A DNA stretch of 64,000 nucleotides from JAZFYD01 sp036443405 (GCA_036443405.1 JAZFYD010000243.1:3056-67055); one strand, 5' to 3'; shown: positions 10,974 through 20,369, counted from the first letter of the stretch. A program made the numbers and translations. The notes: generated by a model from the letters alone, not told the origin.

Positions 10974-12290
10974 TCAGCGCCGGAGCGTGGCGAGCACCTC
11001 GAGGTGCGGCGTCTGCGGGAACATGTCCGCGGGGATGAGCGATTCGAGACGGAAGCCGCCACCGGCCATGCGTTCGATGTCGCGCGCGAGGGTCTCCGCG
11101 TTGCAGGACAGATAGAGCAGCGACGCGGCGCCCGAGTCGACGGCGCCCTTGCAGATGGCCTCCGAACAGCCGGCCCGGGGCGGATTGACCAGGAGCGTGT
11201 CCGCGCCGCTCAGATCGATCGTCGAGGCGTCAGCGGCCCGAAACTCGCAGCGCTGGGCCAGACCGTTGTGCTCGGCGTTTTGTTTTGCCGCAGCAACCGC
11301 GCGCGGAGCCAGGTCCACACCGAGCAGCGTGCGCGAGTCGTCCTCCACAAGCGCGAGCAGTCCGGCGACACCCGTGCCGCAGAAAAGTTCGACGACACGC
11401 GATCCGGTCACCCGTTCCGCGATCGCGCCGTAGAGCTTGTCGGCGACGCCGGGGTTCCCTTGGCAAAACGCGGTCGGCGGGACCACGACCTCGAGCCCCG
11501 AAAAGCGCTCGTGCAACGGACCCGAGCCGAATGCGAGCACCTCCTCCTCGTCCGACTGCACGCGATTGCCCGGCGCGGGGTGGTGCTGCACAAACGCCGC
11601 CTGCGCGCCGCCGCGCCGCGCGATCTCGCCGGCGAGTCCGACCCACCGCGTGGATTCGTCGCGATGCACCAGCGTGAATTGCGTCTCGCCCTGGCGATTG
11701 CCGCGCAGCAGGATCGAACGCAGCTCCTTGACGTCGCGGCCATCGGACAAAAACGCGCGCGCGGCCTCCGCGATCCGCTCGAGTTCGGGGCGTAGGACTT
11801 CGCACCCGGTCGTGTCGACCAGTTTTTCACCGCGCGGGGGGCGCGCGCCAAACACGAGCCGCCCTTTTTGCATCTGCGGCAACAGGAACGCCTTTGCTCG
11901 GTATGCGAACGCACGCGGCGACGTGATGCCTGCCTCGAACGCGGTTTCCGGAAACAGGCGCCCCGCCGCGTCGATCTTCATCTGGAACGCAGCGGTTTCG
12001 TGAACGTGCTGCCAACCGCAGCCACCGCACGGCCCGTGAATCGGACACGGGGGCGGGCGGCGCGCCGGATGCGCATCTCCCACCGGTTCCAAGAAACGCG
12101 CGACCGCCATCGGCCCGCCCTTGGAAACGTGCAAGACCCGCACGTGCGCCGCCTCTCCGGGAATCCCGCCCTGCACGCGCACACGCCAGCCTTCGTATTC
12201 GGCCAGCGCCTCGTCGCGCGACCCGAGCCGCGTAGGCGTGAGCGTGATGCGTTCGCCTTCCTGGAACGGACGGGGGTTTTTGGGACTCAT
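10974..12290 (-). CDS. rlmD: 23S rRNA (uracil-5-)-methyltransferase, RlmD/RumA type
   Basis: A 438-residue SAM-dependent RNA m5U methyltransferase. It has an N-terminal TRAM-like beta domain (residues 10-70) and a [4Fe-4S] ligand set Cys82, Cys88, Cys91 and Cys163 in RumA-like spacing. The Rossmann core has LFCGTGVAGL and VNPPRAGCSE. The catalytic cysteine is in LYLSCNAETLARD. The Fe-S cysteines favour RlmD/RlmC over TrmA, but which uracil is modified is not provable here. Start ATG 12290; upstream extension is open but has no better start. Confidence 0.88.
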   Translation of the reverse strand: MSPKNPRPFQEGERITLTPTRLGSRDEALAEYEGWRVRVQGGIPGEAAHVRVLHVSKGGPMAVARFLEPVGDAHPARRPPPCPIHGPCGGCGWQHVHETAAFQMKIDAAGRLFPETAFEAGITSPRAFAYRAKAFLLPQMQKGRLVFGARPPRGEKLVDTTGCEVLRPELERIAEAARAFLSDGRDVKELRSILLRGNRQGETQFTLVHRDESTRWVGLAGEIARRGGAQAAFVQHHPAPGNRVQSDEEEVLAFGSGPLHERFSGLEVVVPPTAFCQGNPGVADKLYGAIAERVTGSRVVELFCGTGVAGLLALVEDDSRTLLGVDLAPRAVAAAKQNAEHNGLAQRCEFRAADASTIDLSGADTLLVNPPRAGCSEAICKGAVDSGAASLLYLSCNAETLARDIERMAGGGFRLESLIPADMFPQTPHLEVLATLRR

Positions 12291-12457
12291 GCGGTTTGGG
12301 CTCGCTTGGATGGCCGGAAAGGAAGGCAACAGTATGGCGCGGCATCGGGTCCGAAGCACGTTTGTCGGCGGCGCAATTCCGAACAGTCCGGAAAAAGCCG
12401 CCAGGGATCGCCTTGACTGTCGCCACCCGTGAGGGAAGTTTGGGTTGGAGGGTCTAC

Positions 12458-13237
12458 ATGTCCGAACCGTCGAGCGTGAAAGCGCGGAGAGATCGATGGC
12501 TGCGGATCGCGGTGCGCCTCGTGCCCCGCCACATCCGCGACGAATTTCGAGCGAACCTGCTGGCTGACCGCAAACGGTCCATCGCCCGCGAGGGCACGAC
12601 CGGCCCCGCGAACTGGATGTCGGCGCGCGAGCTGCTCAACGGCGTCGCGCAGCACTTCCCGTTGGAACCCGAAGCGATCGGCTCCCGCGCACCGTCGGCC
12701 GCCGTGCAGCGCGTCGGTCAGACGGGCTTTTGGCTATGGCGCCTCGCTGGGCCGCTCCTGTTCCTGGGGTACGTTCTCGGATCGGGCCCGCTCCTGCTCG
12801 GCGCCCTCACGGCGATTCTTGCCGCGTTTGCGTCCGCCACCGTGGTCATCCTGCGCGGCCCGGATCCGCTGTCGCCGGAGCAACACCGCACCGTCGTAGG
12901 TGTGCTCGTGGGCTCCGCCATGCTGGCCGGCGCCGCGTTCGTGGGTGCCGTTCCGACGCTCGTGTTGGTTGGGTTCAGCGCGGCCGTCGACTGGCCGGCC
13001 CTCGCGTCGTTTGCGTTTTCGGCGTTCGTCTTTTGCATGACCGGAGTCGTCGCGTGCTTCACGGCGACCGGTTGGGTGGCCAGCGTCTGGACTCAAACGC
13101 GCTTGATTCGCGTGAACGTACCGCCGCCCGCGTCTGGCCGGACGGTCGAACCGTTCGAACTCGTCGAGGACGAACTGCGCGAGCGTGAAAAAACACCGGA
13201 GCCCCAACCCGCCGGTGTGACCGTCGTGCCGCTTTGA
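12458..13237 (+). CDS. Membrane protein with permease-prefix-like N-terminus, function unknown
   Basis: 259 residues. The first 80 are soluble, with RLVPRHIRDEFRANLLADRK resembling the prefix domain found before some ABC permeases. About four hydrophobic helices follow (roughly 85-105, 107-125, 148-175 and 185-212), then a charged C-terminal tail. The start at ATG 12458 has a strong GGAGG ribosome-binding site. It is convergent with pgpA, with 12 bp between stops. No family could be named with confidence. Confidence 0.75.
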   Translation: MSEPSSVKARRDRWLRIAVRLVPRHIRDEFRANLLADRKRSIAREGTTGPANWMSARELLNGVAQHFPLEPEAIGSRAPSAAVQRVGQTGFWLWRLAGPLLFLGYVLGSGPLLLGALTAILAAFASATVVILRGPDPLSPEQHRTVVGVLVGSAMLAGAAFVGAVPTLVLVGFSAAVDWPALASFAFSAFVFCMTGVVACFTATGWVASVWTQTRLIRVNVPPPASGRTVEPFELVEDELREREKTPEPQPAGVTVVPL

Positions 13238-13249
13238 GTGCGCCGGAGC

Positions 13250-13723
13250 CTAAAGGCGGACGACGACCTGCATCACGAGATTCGCGTAGATGCCGGCGAT
13301 CACGTCGTCGAGCATGATGCCCGTGCCCGCGGGCGCGAACTCGGCCCTCCGGCACGGCGGCGGCTTGGTGATGTCGAACAACCGGAACGCGACAAACGCG
13401 CCGCCGAGCACCAACCAGGGTTTCTCGTGAAGCGGCAGGAGAAAAAGCGCCACCAGATATCCCGCGACCTCGTCGATCACGAATCCGCCGGGGTCCTTGG
13501 TGCCCCAGTCAGTCGTCGCGCGGTTGCCCAGCACGATCCCGATGCCGAACACAACGACGAACGCAACGCCCAGATAGGTCTGCGTGGGCGCGCCGGGTTC
13601 GATCTCGAGCGCCAGCCACCCCAGAAGAACGCCGCCGAGGGTGCCGAAAGTCCCCGGCGCAAACGGGGCAAGACCGAGCCCGAAGAAACTCCCGAGGAAC
13701 TTCACGCCGACATCATGCGACAC
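13250..13723 (-). CDS. pgpA: Phosphatidylglycerophosphatase A
   Basis: PgpA dephosphorylates phosphatidylglycerophosphate to phosphatidylglycerol in the inner membrane. Family motifs are clear: GLAPFAPGTFGTLGG near the start, DPGGFVIDEVAGYLV with the acidic active-site residues, FVAFRLFDITKPPP and GIMLDDVIAGIYAN. The start is uncertain. GTG at 13723 gives 157 residues, normal for the family. GTG at 13798 would add 25 residues, the first of which read through a degenerate palindromic repeat. Neither start has a good ribosome-binding site. Downstream of smc on the same strand. Confidence 0.88.
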   Translation of the reverse strand: MSHDVGVKFLGSFFGLGLAPFAPGTFGTLGGVLLGWLALEIEPGAPTQTYLGVAFVVVFGIGIVLGNRATTDWGTKDPGGFVIDEVAGYLVALFLLPLHEKPWLVLGGAFVAFRLFDITKPPPCRRAEFAPAGTGIMLDDVIAGIYANLVMQVVVRL

Positions 13724-13782
13724 GAGGGCGCCCAACGCACGCGGTGCCGGTATTCGAGGCTCCGACGGCGCCCGCAGTTGAG

Positions 13783-13823
13783 CCAGAAAACACGGCACTC
13801 CAACTGCGTAGGCCGTCGGCCAA
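13783..13823. repeat. Degenerate copies of the palindromic repeat at the pgpA 5' end
   Basis: 13783-13797 resembles the truncated copy with its GCCAGAAAACAC tail, and 13798-13823 is a decayed full copy (CCAACTGCGTAGGCCGTCGG). Both match the compound unit only partly, so they look like old insertions. Confidence 0.55.
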
Positions 13824-13868
13824 GGTAAACGCGCCCACCTGAACCCATCTCAAACGCCACGATTGGAC

Positions 13869-13918
13869 GGCTTCAACGGCGTCAGCCGTTGAGCCAGCAT
13901 CACTGCAGCCGTTGGGCC
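13869..13918. repeat. Compound palindromic repeat downstream of smc
   Basis: A near-full copy at 13869-13894, an 11-bp spacer, then a short half copy at 13905-13918. It starts about 10 bp after the smc stop codon, the same position relative to the upstream gene as the copy after pilC. Confidence 0.85.
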
Positions 13919-13928
13919 AGAAACACTG

Positions 13929-16900
13929 CTAGTTCAAACCGACCACACGGCCGGCTTCGATGTCGGCGAACTTCACGCTCACGCGGCGGCTGACCCCCGC
14001 CTCGGGCATCGTCACGCCGTAGAGCGTGTTGGCAACGGTCATCGTCGGCCGGGCGTGCGTGATCACGACGAACTGGCCGGAGACCGCGAAGTCCTTCAGC
14101 ATCTCACACAGCCGCACGGTGTTGGATTCGTCCAGTGCGGCGTCCACCTCATCGAGCAGGCAGAACGGCGGCGCCTTGGTCTGGTAGATCGAGAACAGCA
14201 GCGCAACCGTGGTCAGCGACTTCTCGCCACCGCTCAGAAGCGCCATGTTGCGCAGTTCCTTACCCGGAGGCCGCACCGCGATCTCGATGCCGGATCCGAG
14301 GACGTCCTCGGGATCCTGCAGCCGCAGCTCGGCCTTGCCGCCGCCGAAGAGCTTGCGGAAGACGACCTTGAAGTTCTCGCGCACCTCATCGAACGTCTTC
14401 TGGAAACGGGTCGTGCAGGTCTCGTCGATCTTCTCGATGGCGTCGCGCAGCTGCTTGTCGGCGGTGTTCAGGTCCGACTCCTCGCGGCGCATGAACGTAA
14501 GCTTCTCGTCGACGGACTCCAGCTCCTCCAACGCCGCGTGGTTGACGTTGCCCAGCCGTTCGAGTTTCGACCGGAGGTCCTCGATGCGTTGGTCGAGTTG
14601 CTCGGGATCGCCCTCGACCTCCTGGGCCGCGAGTTGCTCCTCGTCCCAGTCGACGCCGTGGTCGCGCTTGACCTGCTCGAGCAGCGTCTCGATGCGCAAC
14701 CGGTATTCGTTTTCCTTCAAGCGCTGCTGTTCGAGTTGCTCACGGCGTTTTTCGTGCAGATCGCGCAGCTGGTCCAGGTGGTCGCCGCTCGCCTTTAGGC
14801 GCGCCTCCATCTCCGCTGCAGACTGCCGGCGCTGCTCGATCTGTTTGGCCAACGTGTCGACCGACCCGGCGCGCTCCGCTTCGAGGCGCTCGAGTGCCTC
14901 CACCTCGTTCTTGCACTCTGTCCCGCGCGCCCGGCAGCGCTCCGCCTCGACACGACGGACCTCGGCCTCACGCTCGGCGGCGCCGATCGATTCCGTCAAA
15001 ACACGGCACCGCTGCGCGGCCGCGCCGGCCTTCTCGGACCAGCGTGCGGCTTCGACCCGTGCATCGGTCTGGCGGGTCACCGCGTCGTGGCGCGCCAGCT
15101 CGGCGGTGGAAGTGCGGTCCTGCAGTCCCTTCGCTTCGTTTTCCAACACGTCGCGCTGCGACTCGGCCTTCGACCGGCGCTCACGCGCGACCTCGAGATC
15201 CGCTCCGTGCTCCTCGATGAGCCGCGCCACTTCGGAGCGCTCCGCATCCTCGAGCTCGCGTTCCTCGTTGCGCGATGCGACCGCCCGCTTCGCTGCCGCG
15301 ACCTTTTCGGCCGCCACGCGCGTCTCGCTCGCGGTCTGCTTGATCGTGGGACGCAACGCCGAAAGCGTGCGCTCCCACTCGACCGCCTTGCCGCGGGCTT
15401 GCTCCGCGCGGCCGCTGGCATCGGCGCGGGCTTCCGAGGTCTCGGCCAAACGCCGTTGGATCTGCGAGAGTTCCGTGTTTCTGGAAACCAAACCACCGCC
15501 CGCGCCGGCCCCGCCTGCGAGGGCGCCGTTGGCCGCCGCTTCCTCGCCGGTCCGGGCAATCGCGCGCCGGCCTTCCGCGAGCGCAATCTCCAGTGCGTCG
15601 TCGAGCGAATCCGCGATGCGGGTCGTCGCGAGCAGGGACGCGAGCAACGGACGTGTCTCCGTGGCGATTGCGAGATCGTCGAACACGGGATCGAGCGGCG
15701 GCGCGTCATCCCGCAGACGGTCGAGGGGAATCAGCCGCGCGCGGCCGCGACGGTGCTCCTTGAGCCAAGCGATCGCAGCGCGAGCGTGCTCCGTCGTCTC
15801 AACGACCACGGCGCCGGCCAGATCACCCAAAGCGGAGTCCAAGAGCGCCGCCTGTTCGCCGACGTCCCCGAGGATGTCGGCCAACACGCCGCGCACACCG
15901 GCGATCCCACCGGCATCCGCCGCCTCGAGCAGCGCGCGCGTGCCGCCTCCGAGCCCCTCGCCTTCCTCGACGAGGCGTTGCAACAACTCGCGCCGTGCCT
16001 CGAGTCCCGCGGCCTCACCGGCGAGGTCGGCTGCATCGCCCGCAGCGCGATCCTTCTCGTCACGCGCCTCACGGGCCGCCTGTTCCGCCGCCGCGCTGCG
16101 CTCCTCGAGCGCGCGCAGCGTGTCCTCGGAACTCTTGAGCTCCAACTCCGCCTCGGCACACGCAACCTGAAGCTGCCGCAGCGATTCCGCGACGTCGGTC
16201 GCGCGCTGATCGAGACGGGCGCCGCGGCTCTGCAACGCGCGCAACTCGGCGTCGCTGTTCACCTCGGCGTTACGCGCTTCGGTCTCGACCGCGAAGGCCT
16301 CGGTGCGGCTCAGGCTGAGCGCCTCGATCTCCCGGCGCAGCACTTCGGCGCGCGCCTCGACCTCGCGGAGCAACGCGTCGGCGGCTTCGAGGCCGCGCGC
16401 GCGTTCGCCGCGCACCTCTTCGGCTTTCGCCTCTTCGTCTTGGGCCGTTTCCAACTCGGGTGTCAGGTCGTGCGCGCGACGCGAGGCCTCCGCGCCTTCG
16501 CTCTCCGCCTCCTGCGCACGCAACTCCAACTGCTCCGCCTCGCGCTCTCGGGCGTTGCGTTTTTCCGTCGAAGCCCGCTGCTCGCCGAGCAGCCTCGCCA
16601 TCTCCGCCTCGCCCAGCGCGACGCTTTCGCGAAACTCGCTCTGCTGTTCGCGGTGGCCGGCCGTTTCCGCGACCGCTTCCTCGAGGTGGCGGCGCGCATC
16701 TTTTTCCGCGTCGTCCACCTGCGCCAGTGTTTCGGAAATGGTGTCGCGCTGCTTGGCCAGCACCGCGTAACGCGCGAGCGCACTCTGAACCCGCAGCGTG
16801 CGCAGCTCCTCGGTGAACTCCGTGAACCGCCGCGCCTTGCCAGCTTGGATCTTGAGACTGCGCTCGCGGGTTTCGAACTCGCCGAGCAGGTCACGCAGGC

Positions 16901-17468
16901 GTTCCAGGTTTTCCTGGGTACGTTCGAGCTTGCGCTGCGTCTCTTTGCGACGCGCTCGGTACTTCGCGATGCCCGCCGCTTCCTCGAAGACGGCGCGGCG
17001 CTCCACGGGATCGGCGCGCAGGAGCTGGTCGATGTTGCCCTGCTCCATGACCGCCATGGAACGGGAGCCGCCGCCGGAGTCCATCATCAACTCGCGCACG
17101 TCGCGCAGACGCACGGGGTTGCCATTGATCAGGTACTCGCTCTCGCCGGAGCGGTAGAGCCGGCGGCTGATCGCTACCTCTTCGTAGTCGATATCGAGGG
17201 TCGCGTCGGTGTTGTCGAAGACCAGCGAGACCTCCGCGAATCCAACGCCCTTGCGCCGGTCGGTGCCCGAGAAGATGACATCCTGCATGTCCTTGCCGCG
17301 CAGGCTCGTCGGCCGCTGTTCGCCCAGCACCCACTTGATCGCATCGACGACGTTGCTCTTGCCGCAGCCGTTGGGCCCGACGATGACGTTGATGCCGTCA
17401 TCGAAGCTGAATTCCGTCCGGTCGGCGAAGCTCTTGAAGCCGTGCAGGATGAGTTTCTTGATCTTCAT
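13929..17468 (-). CDS. smc: Chromosome segregation protein SMC
   Basis: An 1179-residue condensin ATPase. The N-terminal head has Walker A GPNGCGKSN at 31-39 and the Q-loop region. Two long coiled coils flank a hinge at roughly 500-650. The C-terminal head has the ABC signature LLSGGEKSL and Walker B FCLLDEVDAALDE. The length is normal for bacterial SMC. It compacts and helps segregate origins together with ScpA/ScpB, which are not seen here. Third gene after nrdR and the ATP-cone gene, with a 53-bp gap upstream. Confidence 0.96.
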   Translation of the reverse strand: MKIKKLILHGFKSFADRTEFSFDDGINVIVGPNGCGKSNVVDAIKWVLGEQRPTSLRGKDMQDVIFSGTDRRKGVGFAEVSLVFDNTDATLDIDYEEVAISRRLYRSGESEYLINGNPVRLRDVRELMMDSGGGSRSMAVMEQGNIDQLLRADPVERRAVFEEAAGIAKYRARRKETQRKLERTQENLERLRDLLGEFETRERSLKIQAGKARRFTEFTEELRTLRVQSALARYAVLAKQRDTISETLAQVDDAEKDARRHLEEAVAETAGHREQQSEFRESVALGEAEMARLLGEQRASTEKRNAREREAEQLELRAQEAESEGAEASRRAHDLTPELETAQDEEAKAEEVRGERARGLEAADALLREVEARAEVLRREIEALSLSRTEAFAVETEARNAEVNSDAELRALQSRGARLDQRATDVAESLRQLQVACAEAELELKSSEDTLRALEERSAAAEQAAREARDEKDRAAGDAADLAGEAAGLEARRELLQRLVEEGEGLGGGTRALLEAADAGGIAGVRGVLADILGDVGEQAALLDSALGDLAGAVVVETTEHARAAIAWLKEHRRGRARLIPLDRLRDDAPPLDPVFDDLAIATETRPLLASLLATTRIADSLDDALEIALAEGRRAIARTGEEAAANGALAGGAGAGGGLVSRNTELSQIQRRLAETSEARADASGRAEQARGKAVEWERTLSALRPTIKQTASETRVAAEKVAAAKRAVASRNEERELEDAERSEVARLIEEHGADLEVARERRSKAESQRDVLENEAKGLQDRTSTAELARHDAVTRQTDARVEAARWSEKAGAAAQRCRVLTESIGAAEREAEVRRVEAERCRARGTECKNEVEALERLEAERAGSVDTLAKQIEQRRQSAAEMEARLKASGDHLDQLRDLHEKRREQLEQQRLKENEYRLRIETLLEQVKRDHGVDWDEEQLAAQEVEGDPEQLDQRIEDLRSKLERLGNVNHAALEELESVDEKLTFMRREESDLNTADKQLRDAIEKIDETCTTRFQKTFDEVRENFKVVFRKLFGGGKAELRLQDPEDVLGSGIEIAVRPPGKELRNMALLSGGEKSLTTVALLFSIYQTKAPPFCLLDEVDAALDESNTVRLCEMLKDFAVSGQFVVITHARPTMTVANTLYGVTMPEAGVSRRVSVKFADIEAGRVVGLN

Positions 17469-17521
17469 GTGGATGCGGAGGATCGCGGCGAGCCGTCCTC
17501 CTCCGGTTGAGCCTTATCTTC

Positions 17522-19663
17522 TTAGATCGGCCGGGGTTTGTCGGCCGCCCTCACGTATCGATCGGGCCAGGGCGCGAATTCGACGGCCCCCACCCGCAGG
17601 TCCCGCGCCAAGACTTCCAGCGCATCATAAAGGGCCTCCGGGCCCGGCGCGGTCTCGCGCGGGAAGCGCAATCCGAGCGTTGCCGACGAAGCGTCGAGCC
17701 ACCCCTCGGCGGCAGCGAGCCCGGCGGACTGCAGGGTCGCCGAACAGTACCGGTCCGAGTCTCCAGGCAACTCCGATTCCGGCGGGAAAGCCCGGGCGAT
17801 CCGGCGGTTTCGGATCCGGCCGGCGTCCAAAAACCGCCGCAGCGCCTCGCCGGCCCGATCCGACCCTGGGATGACCTTGAGGCGCATCTTGCGCGCCTCC
17901 TCCATCGCCCAAAGCGACACATACGACCGAATGCGTCCCGCCAAACGGAGAGCGTCCTCGCCGTCCGCCAGCAGCTCGGCCGCCGCGCGGACTCCGGACA
18001 GATGGAGAAGATCGAGCCCCGATCCGCCAGCGATACGCGGCCGTGCGCCCGCCGCGATGCGATAGAGCGGGCCGCTCGGGTCCGCCGCAAGTGCCGCGAC
18101 GAAGCTCCGTTTCTGGCGCAGGGCCTTCAGCGCGAGGCCAACGCGGTGCTCCAGCGCCTCGAACAGGGCCGGCTCGTCCAGCCGGTCGAATCCGGCGGCG
18201 ACATCGAGCACGTTGACGGCGACAAACCCGCAGAAACCGACGGCGGCCTCGCCGGCCGTCCTCAACTCCTCAGCCGCTTCCGCGCTCGAAAGCCGGTACG
18301 CCGAGGTCGATCGGGCGCCGTCGGAGCGATCGAACGCGATTCGGATGCGTCCCGTCTCGGAGGCGGCGGCAAGCAGCAGTAAAACCGCGGAGCGGTTCTT
18401 GTCGTCGGCCAACTGCTCGGGCGTCGCCTGGATCAGAAGGCGCGGAAGCGACCGCATCCCTCCATCGCGGAAGAGCGCCCAGTGCTCGCGCACGAGACTC
18501 TCCGCGAGGCGAGTCTCGTCATTTGCGACCAGCGGGACGCGCAGACAGATCCGGAAACGGCCCCCGCGCGGGTCGATGGTTCGCAAAACGGGGTGCGCCA
18601 GAAGCCGCCGCGCCGCTTGCAGCGCGCGCTCGCCCCTCAACTGGCTCTCGGAAACGCGGTTCTCACTCTCGGGGGCCCCGTCGTTTAGCGACCCGGCGGC
18701 CGCGGCCCGCGCCACGCTCGACGGCGTGACCGGCTCTAGCCACGCGGGGCCATCGGCGGGGCAAACGTCGAGGCAGACCTCGCGTGTCACCACCTCGCTC
18801 AACCGTCCGGCCGACAGCGCCGCGGTCTCCACCCAGGCATCGGGATCCGCCGCCGTACCTATGCGTCCCGCAGCGGCAATCCACTCGAACGGGCAACCCG
18901 CGTCGTAGACGTGAATGCGTGCGTCCAAGTGCGCGTTGACAACCTCCGCGCTGTAAACCTCCGCCAGCGCGTACTGCGTCAGCACGGTCTCCGCGACGGT
19001 TCGTTTGAGATCCTGCGGCCCGGTGGGACGCCAACCGCACTCTTTGTGGCCGCGTAACAGGCGGTCGATGTCGAAACGCGGAAGGCCTACGAGCGCCTGG
19101 CGCGCAACGCTTTCGCTGTAGCCCATCAGGAACAGCTCGGCCTCGACGAGTGAGCGGATCTGCGAGGTTGCGACGCGTTCCGGGCTGCTCTCGAAGATCT
19201 TGGCCTCGACGCGCGCGGCCACTTCGGCCGCCACATGTTCGTCGAGGTCCGCTTCGCGCACGAGCGCCTCCTGCACGCGCCGCTTGGACCACGGCGTGAC
19301 GACGGCCCGCAAGGGGTTGCCCACCAGGGGCGCACCGCCGCCGCCTTCGGCGTGCACGGTCACGCGATCGCGTGCGCGCGCGCGGCGGTCCCGGTAGAGG
19401 ATGTAGGCCTTGGCGGTGCTGGCGTGGCCGGTCTCGATGAGCACCTTCTCGACCATGTCCTGGATCTCTTCGATCTGCGGAACACGGCCGGGGTACCGCT
19501 TTTCCAAAAACAGTGTGACGACACCGCTCAACTCCTCCGAGAGAAAGCGGTCCTCGCCTCCGACGGCGCAGGCGGCCTTGTAGATCGCGTCCGCGATCTT
19601 GCTCTCGTCGAAATCGACGAGACGGCCATCGCGTTTGCGGACTTTCGTGATGCGCCCGATCAC
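17522..19663 (-). CDS. ATP-cone protein resembling a degenerate anaerobic ribonucleotide reductase
   Basis: 713 residues. Residues 3-95 are a clear ATP-cone (VRKRDGRLVDFDESKIADAI through AKAYILYRDRR). A second cone-like or helical region spans about 110-190. Then come NrdD-like traits, notably YSAEVVNAHLDARIHVYDAG, which matches the NrdD segment before the IHIHD-type motif. I see no glycyl-radical motif near the C-terminus and no C-terminal paired CxxC zinc site, so catalysis by the usual class III route is doubtful. It starts with GTG overlapping the nrdR stop (GTGA). A nucleotide-sensing or regulatory role is possible but unproven. Confidence 0.75.
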   Translation of the reverse strand: MIGRITKVRKRDGRLVDFDESKIADAIYKAACAVGGEDRFLSEELSGVVTLFLEKRYPGRVPQIEEIQDMVEKVLIETGHASTAKAYILYRDRRARARDRVTVHAEGGGGAPLVGNPLRAVVTPWSKRRVQEALVREADLDEHVAAEVAARVEAKIFESSPERVATSQIRSLVEAELFLMGYSESVARQALVGLPRFDIDRLLRGHKECGWRPTGPQDLKRTVAETVLTQYALAEVYSAEVVNAHLDARIHVYDAGCPFEWIAAAGRIGTAADPDAWVETAALSAGRLSEVVTREVCLDVCPADGPAWLEPVTPSSVARAAAAGSLNDGAPESENRVSESQLRGERALQAARRLLAHPVLRTIDPRGGRFRICLRVPLVANDETRLAESLVREHWALFRDGGMRSLPRLLIQATPEQLADDKNRSAVLLLLAAASETGRIRIAFDRSDGARSTSAYRLSSAEAAEELRTAGEAAVGFCGFVAVNVLDVAAGFDRLDEPALFEALEHRVGLALKALRQKRSFVAALAADPSGPLYRIAAGARPRIAGGSGLDLLHLSGVRAAAELLADGEDALRLAGRIRSYVSLWAMEEARKMRLKVIPGSDRAGEALRRFLDAGRIRNRRIARAFPPESELPGDSDRYCSATLQSAGLAAAEGWLDASSATLGLRFPRETAPGPEALYDALEVLARDLRVGAVEFAPWPDRYVRAADKPRPI

Positions 19664-20130
19664 GCTTTGCGCTTCTTCTTGGGCTTGAGCATGGGCTTGA
19701 TCTCGTCCATGAACTCGTTCACGTCCTTGAAGTCGCGGTAGACCGAGGCGAACCGGACATAGGCCACTTGGTCCACCTTCTTCAGCTCCCGCATCAGGAG
19801 CCGCCCCACGAACTTGCAGGGAACCTCCCGGTCGAACTGCTCGGTGACCTGATGCTCGATGTGGTTGACGATGTCGTCGAGCACGGCCATGCTCACGGGG
19901 CGCTTCTCGCACGCCTTGATCAGGCCGGCGAGGATCTTGCGGCGCTCGAACGGCTCCCGGCGACCGTCCTTTTTGACCACCCGGATCGGGGACTCCTCGA
20001 TCCGCTCGTATGTCGTGAATCGGCGGCTGCACGCCTCGCACTGGCGTCGGCGCCGGATGGCGAACCCGTCGGCGCTGGCGCGGGAATCGATGACTCGGTT
20101 GTCATCGGACTTGCAGAACGGGCATTTCAT
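19660..20130 (-). CDS. nrdR: Transcriptional repressor NrdR
   Basis: 156 residues, the usual length. The N-terminal zinc ribbon uses Cys3, Cys6, Cys31 and Cys34 (MKCPFC and RRQCEACSRRFTTYERIEE). An ATP-cone follows (VVKKDGRREPFERRKILAGL onward). NrdR senses ATP/dATP and represses ribonucleotide reductase genes. A Lys/Arg-rich tail ends the protein. It heads the unit nrdR-ATP-cone-smc-(pgpA); a candidate NrdR box lies about 220 bp upstream. Confidence 0.95.
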   Translation of the reverse strand: MKCPFCKSDDNRVIDSRASADGFAIRRRRQCEACSRRFTTYERIEESPIRVVKKDGRREPFERRKILAGLIKACEKRPVSMAVLDDIVNHIEHQVTEQFDREVPCKFVGRLLMRELKKVDQVAYVRFASVYRDFKDVNEFMDEIKPMLKPKKKRKA

Positions 20131-20340
20131 CCGGTGGTGTCTTCGACGAGCCTGTCTTTGAGCCTGTTTTTTCTCGAACGAGCGTCATCCAGTCGTCGGG
20201 ATCCCAGTCAGCCTTTGAAACTGGTTGAGGTCCCACTCTTTTGCAACCCACCGGGCCCGGCCAGCGGCCCGAACGACCGCCCCTTGCACGGGGCTGATAT
20301 AGGGATCGAACCCGACACCACACGATACATGGCTATAAGG

Positions 20341-20369
20341 ACGCTAGCACACTAGGTATTGTGCGTCAA
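20341..20369 (-). promoter_or_regulatory. Candidate promoter of the nrdR unit with NrdR box in the spacer
   Basis: On the minus strand, TTGACG (20364-20369) and TAGCGT (20341-20346) are separated by 17 bp. Within the spacer, 20349-20364 reads ACACTAGGTATTGTGC, matching 13 of 16 positions of the published NrdR-box consensus (acaCwAtATaTwGtgt). A weaker box-like sequence lies at 20320-20335. The 20131-20464 gap also holds a TPsiC-arm-like sequence (GGTTCGATCCC, minus strand near 20301-20313), but no tRNA or tmRNA could be built on it. Confidence 0.45.

Noticed and set aside
14209..17510. Long plus-strand open frames (over 600 codons) opposite smc
   Set aside because: They are Arg/Ser/Ala-rich antisense shadows caused by high GC; smc is intact on the other strand.
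20320..20335. Second NrdR box
   Set aside because: Only about 10 of 16 positions match, and the 29-bp distance to the first box does not fit the usual 31-32 bp pairing.
20290..20345. tmRNA-like 5' end (GGGGCTGAT) and a TPsiC-like GGTTCGATCCC on the minus strand
   Set aside because: No matching acceptor stem or 3' end; a plus-strand tmRNA would run into the metallophosphoesterase gene, and the T-arm pairing is only 3 bp.
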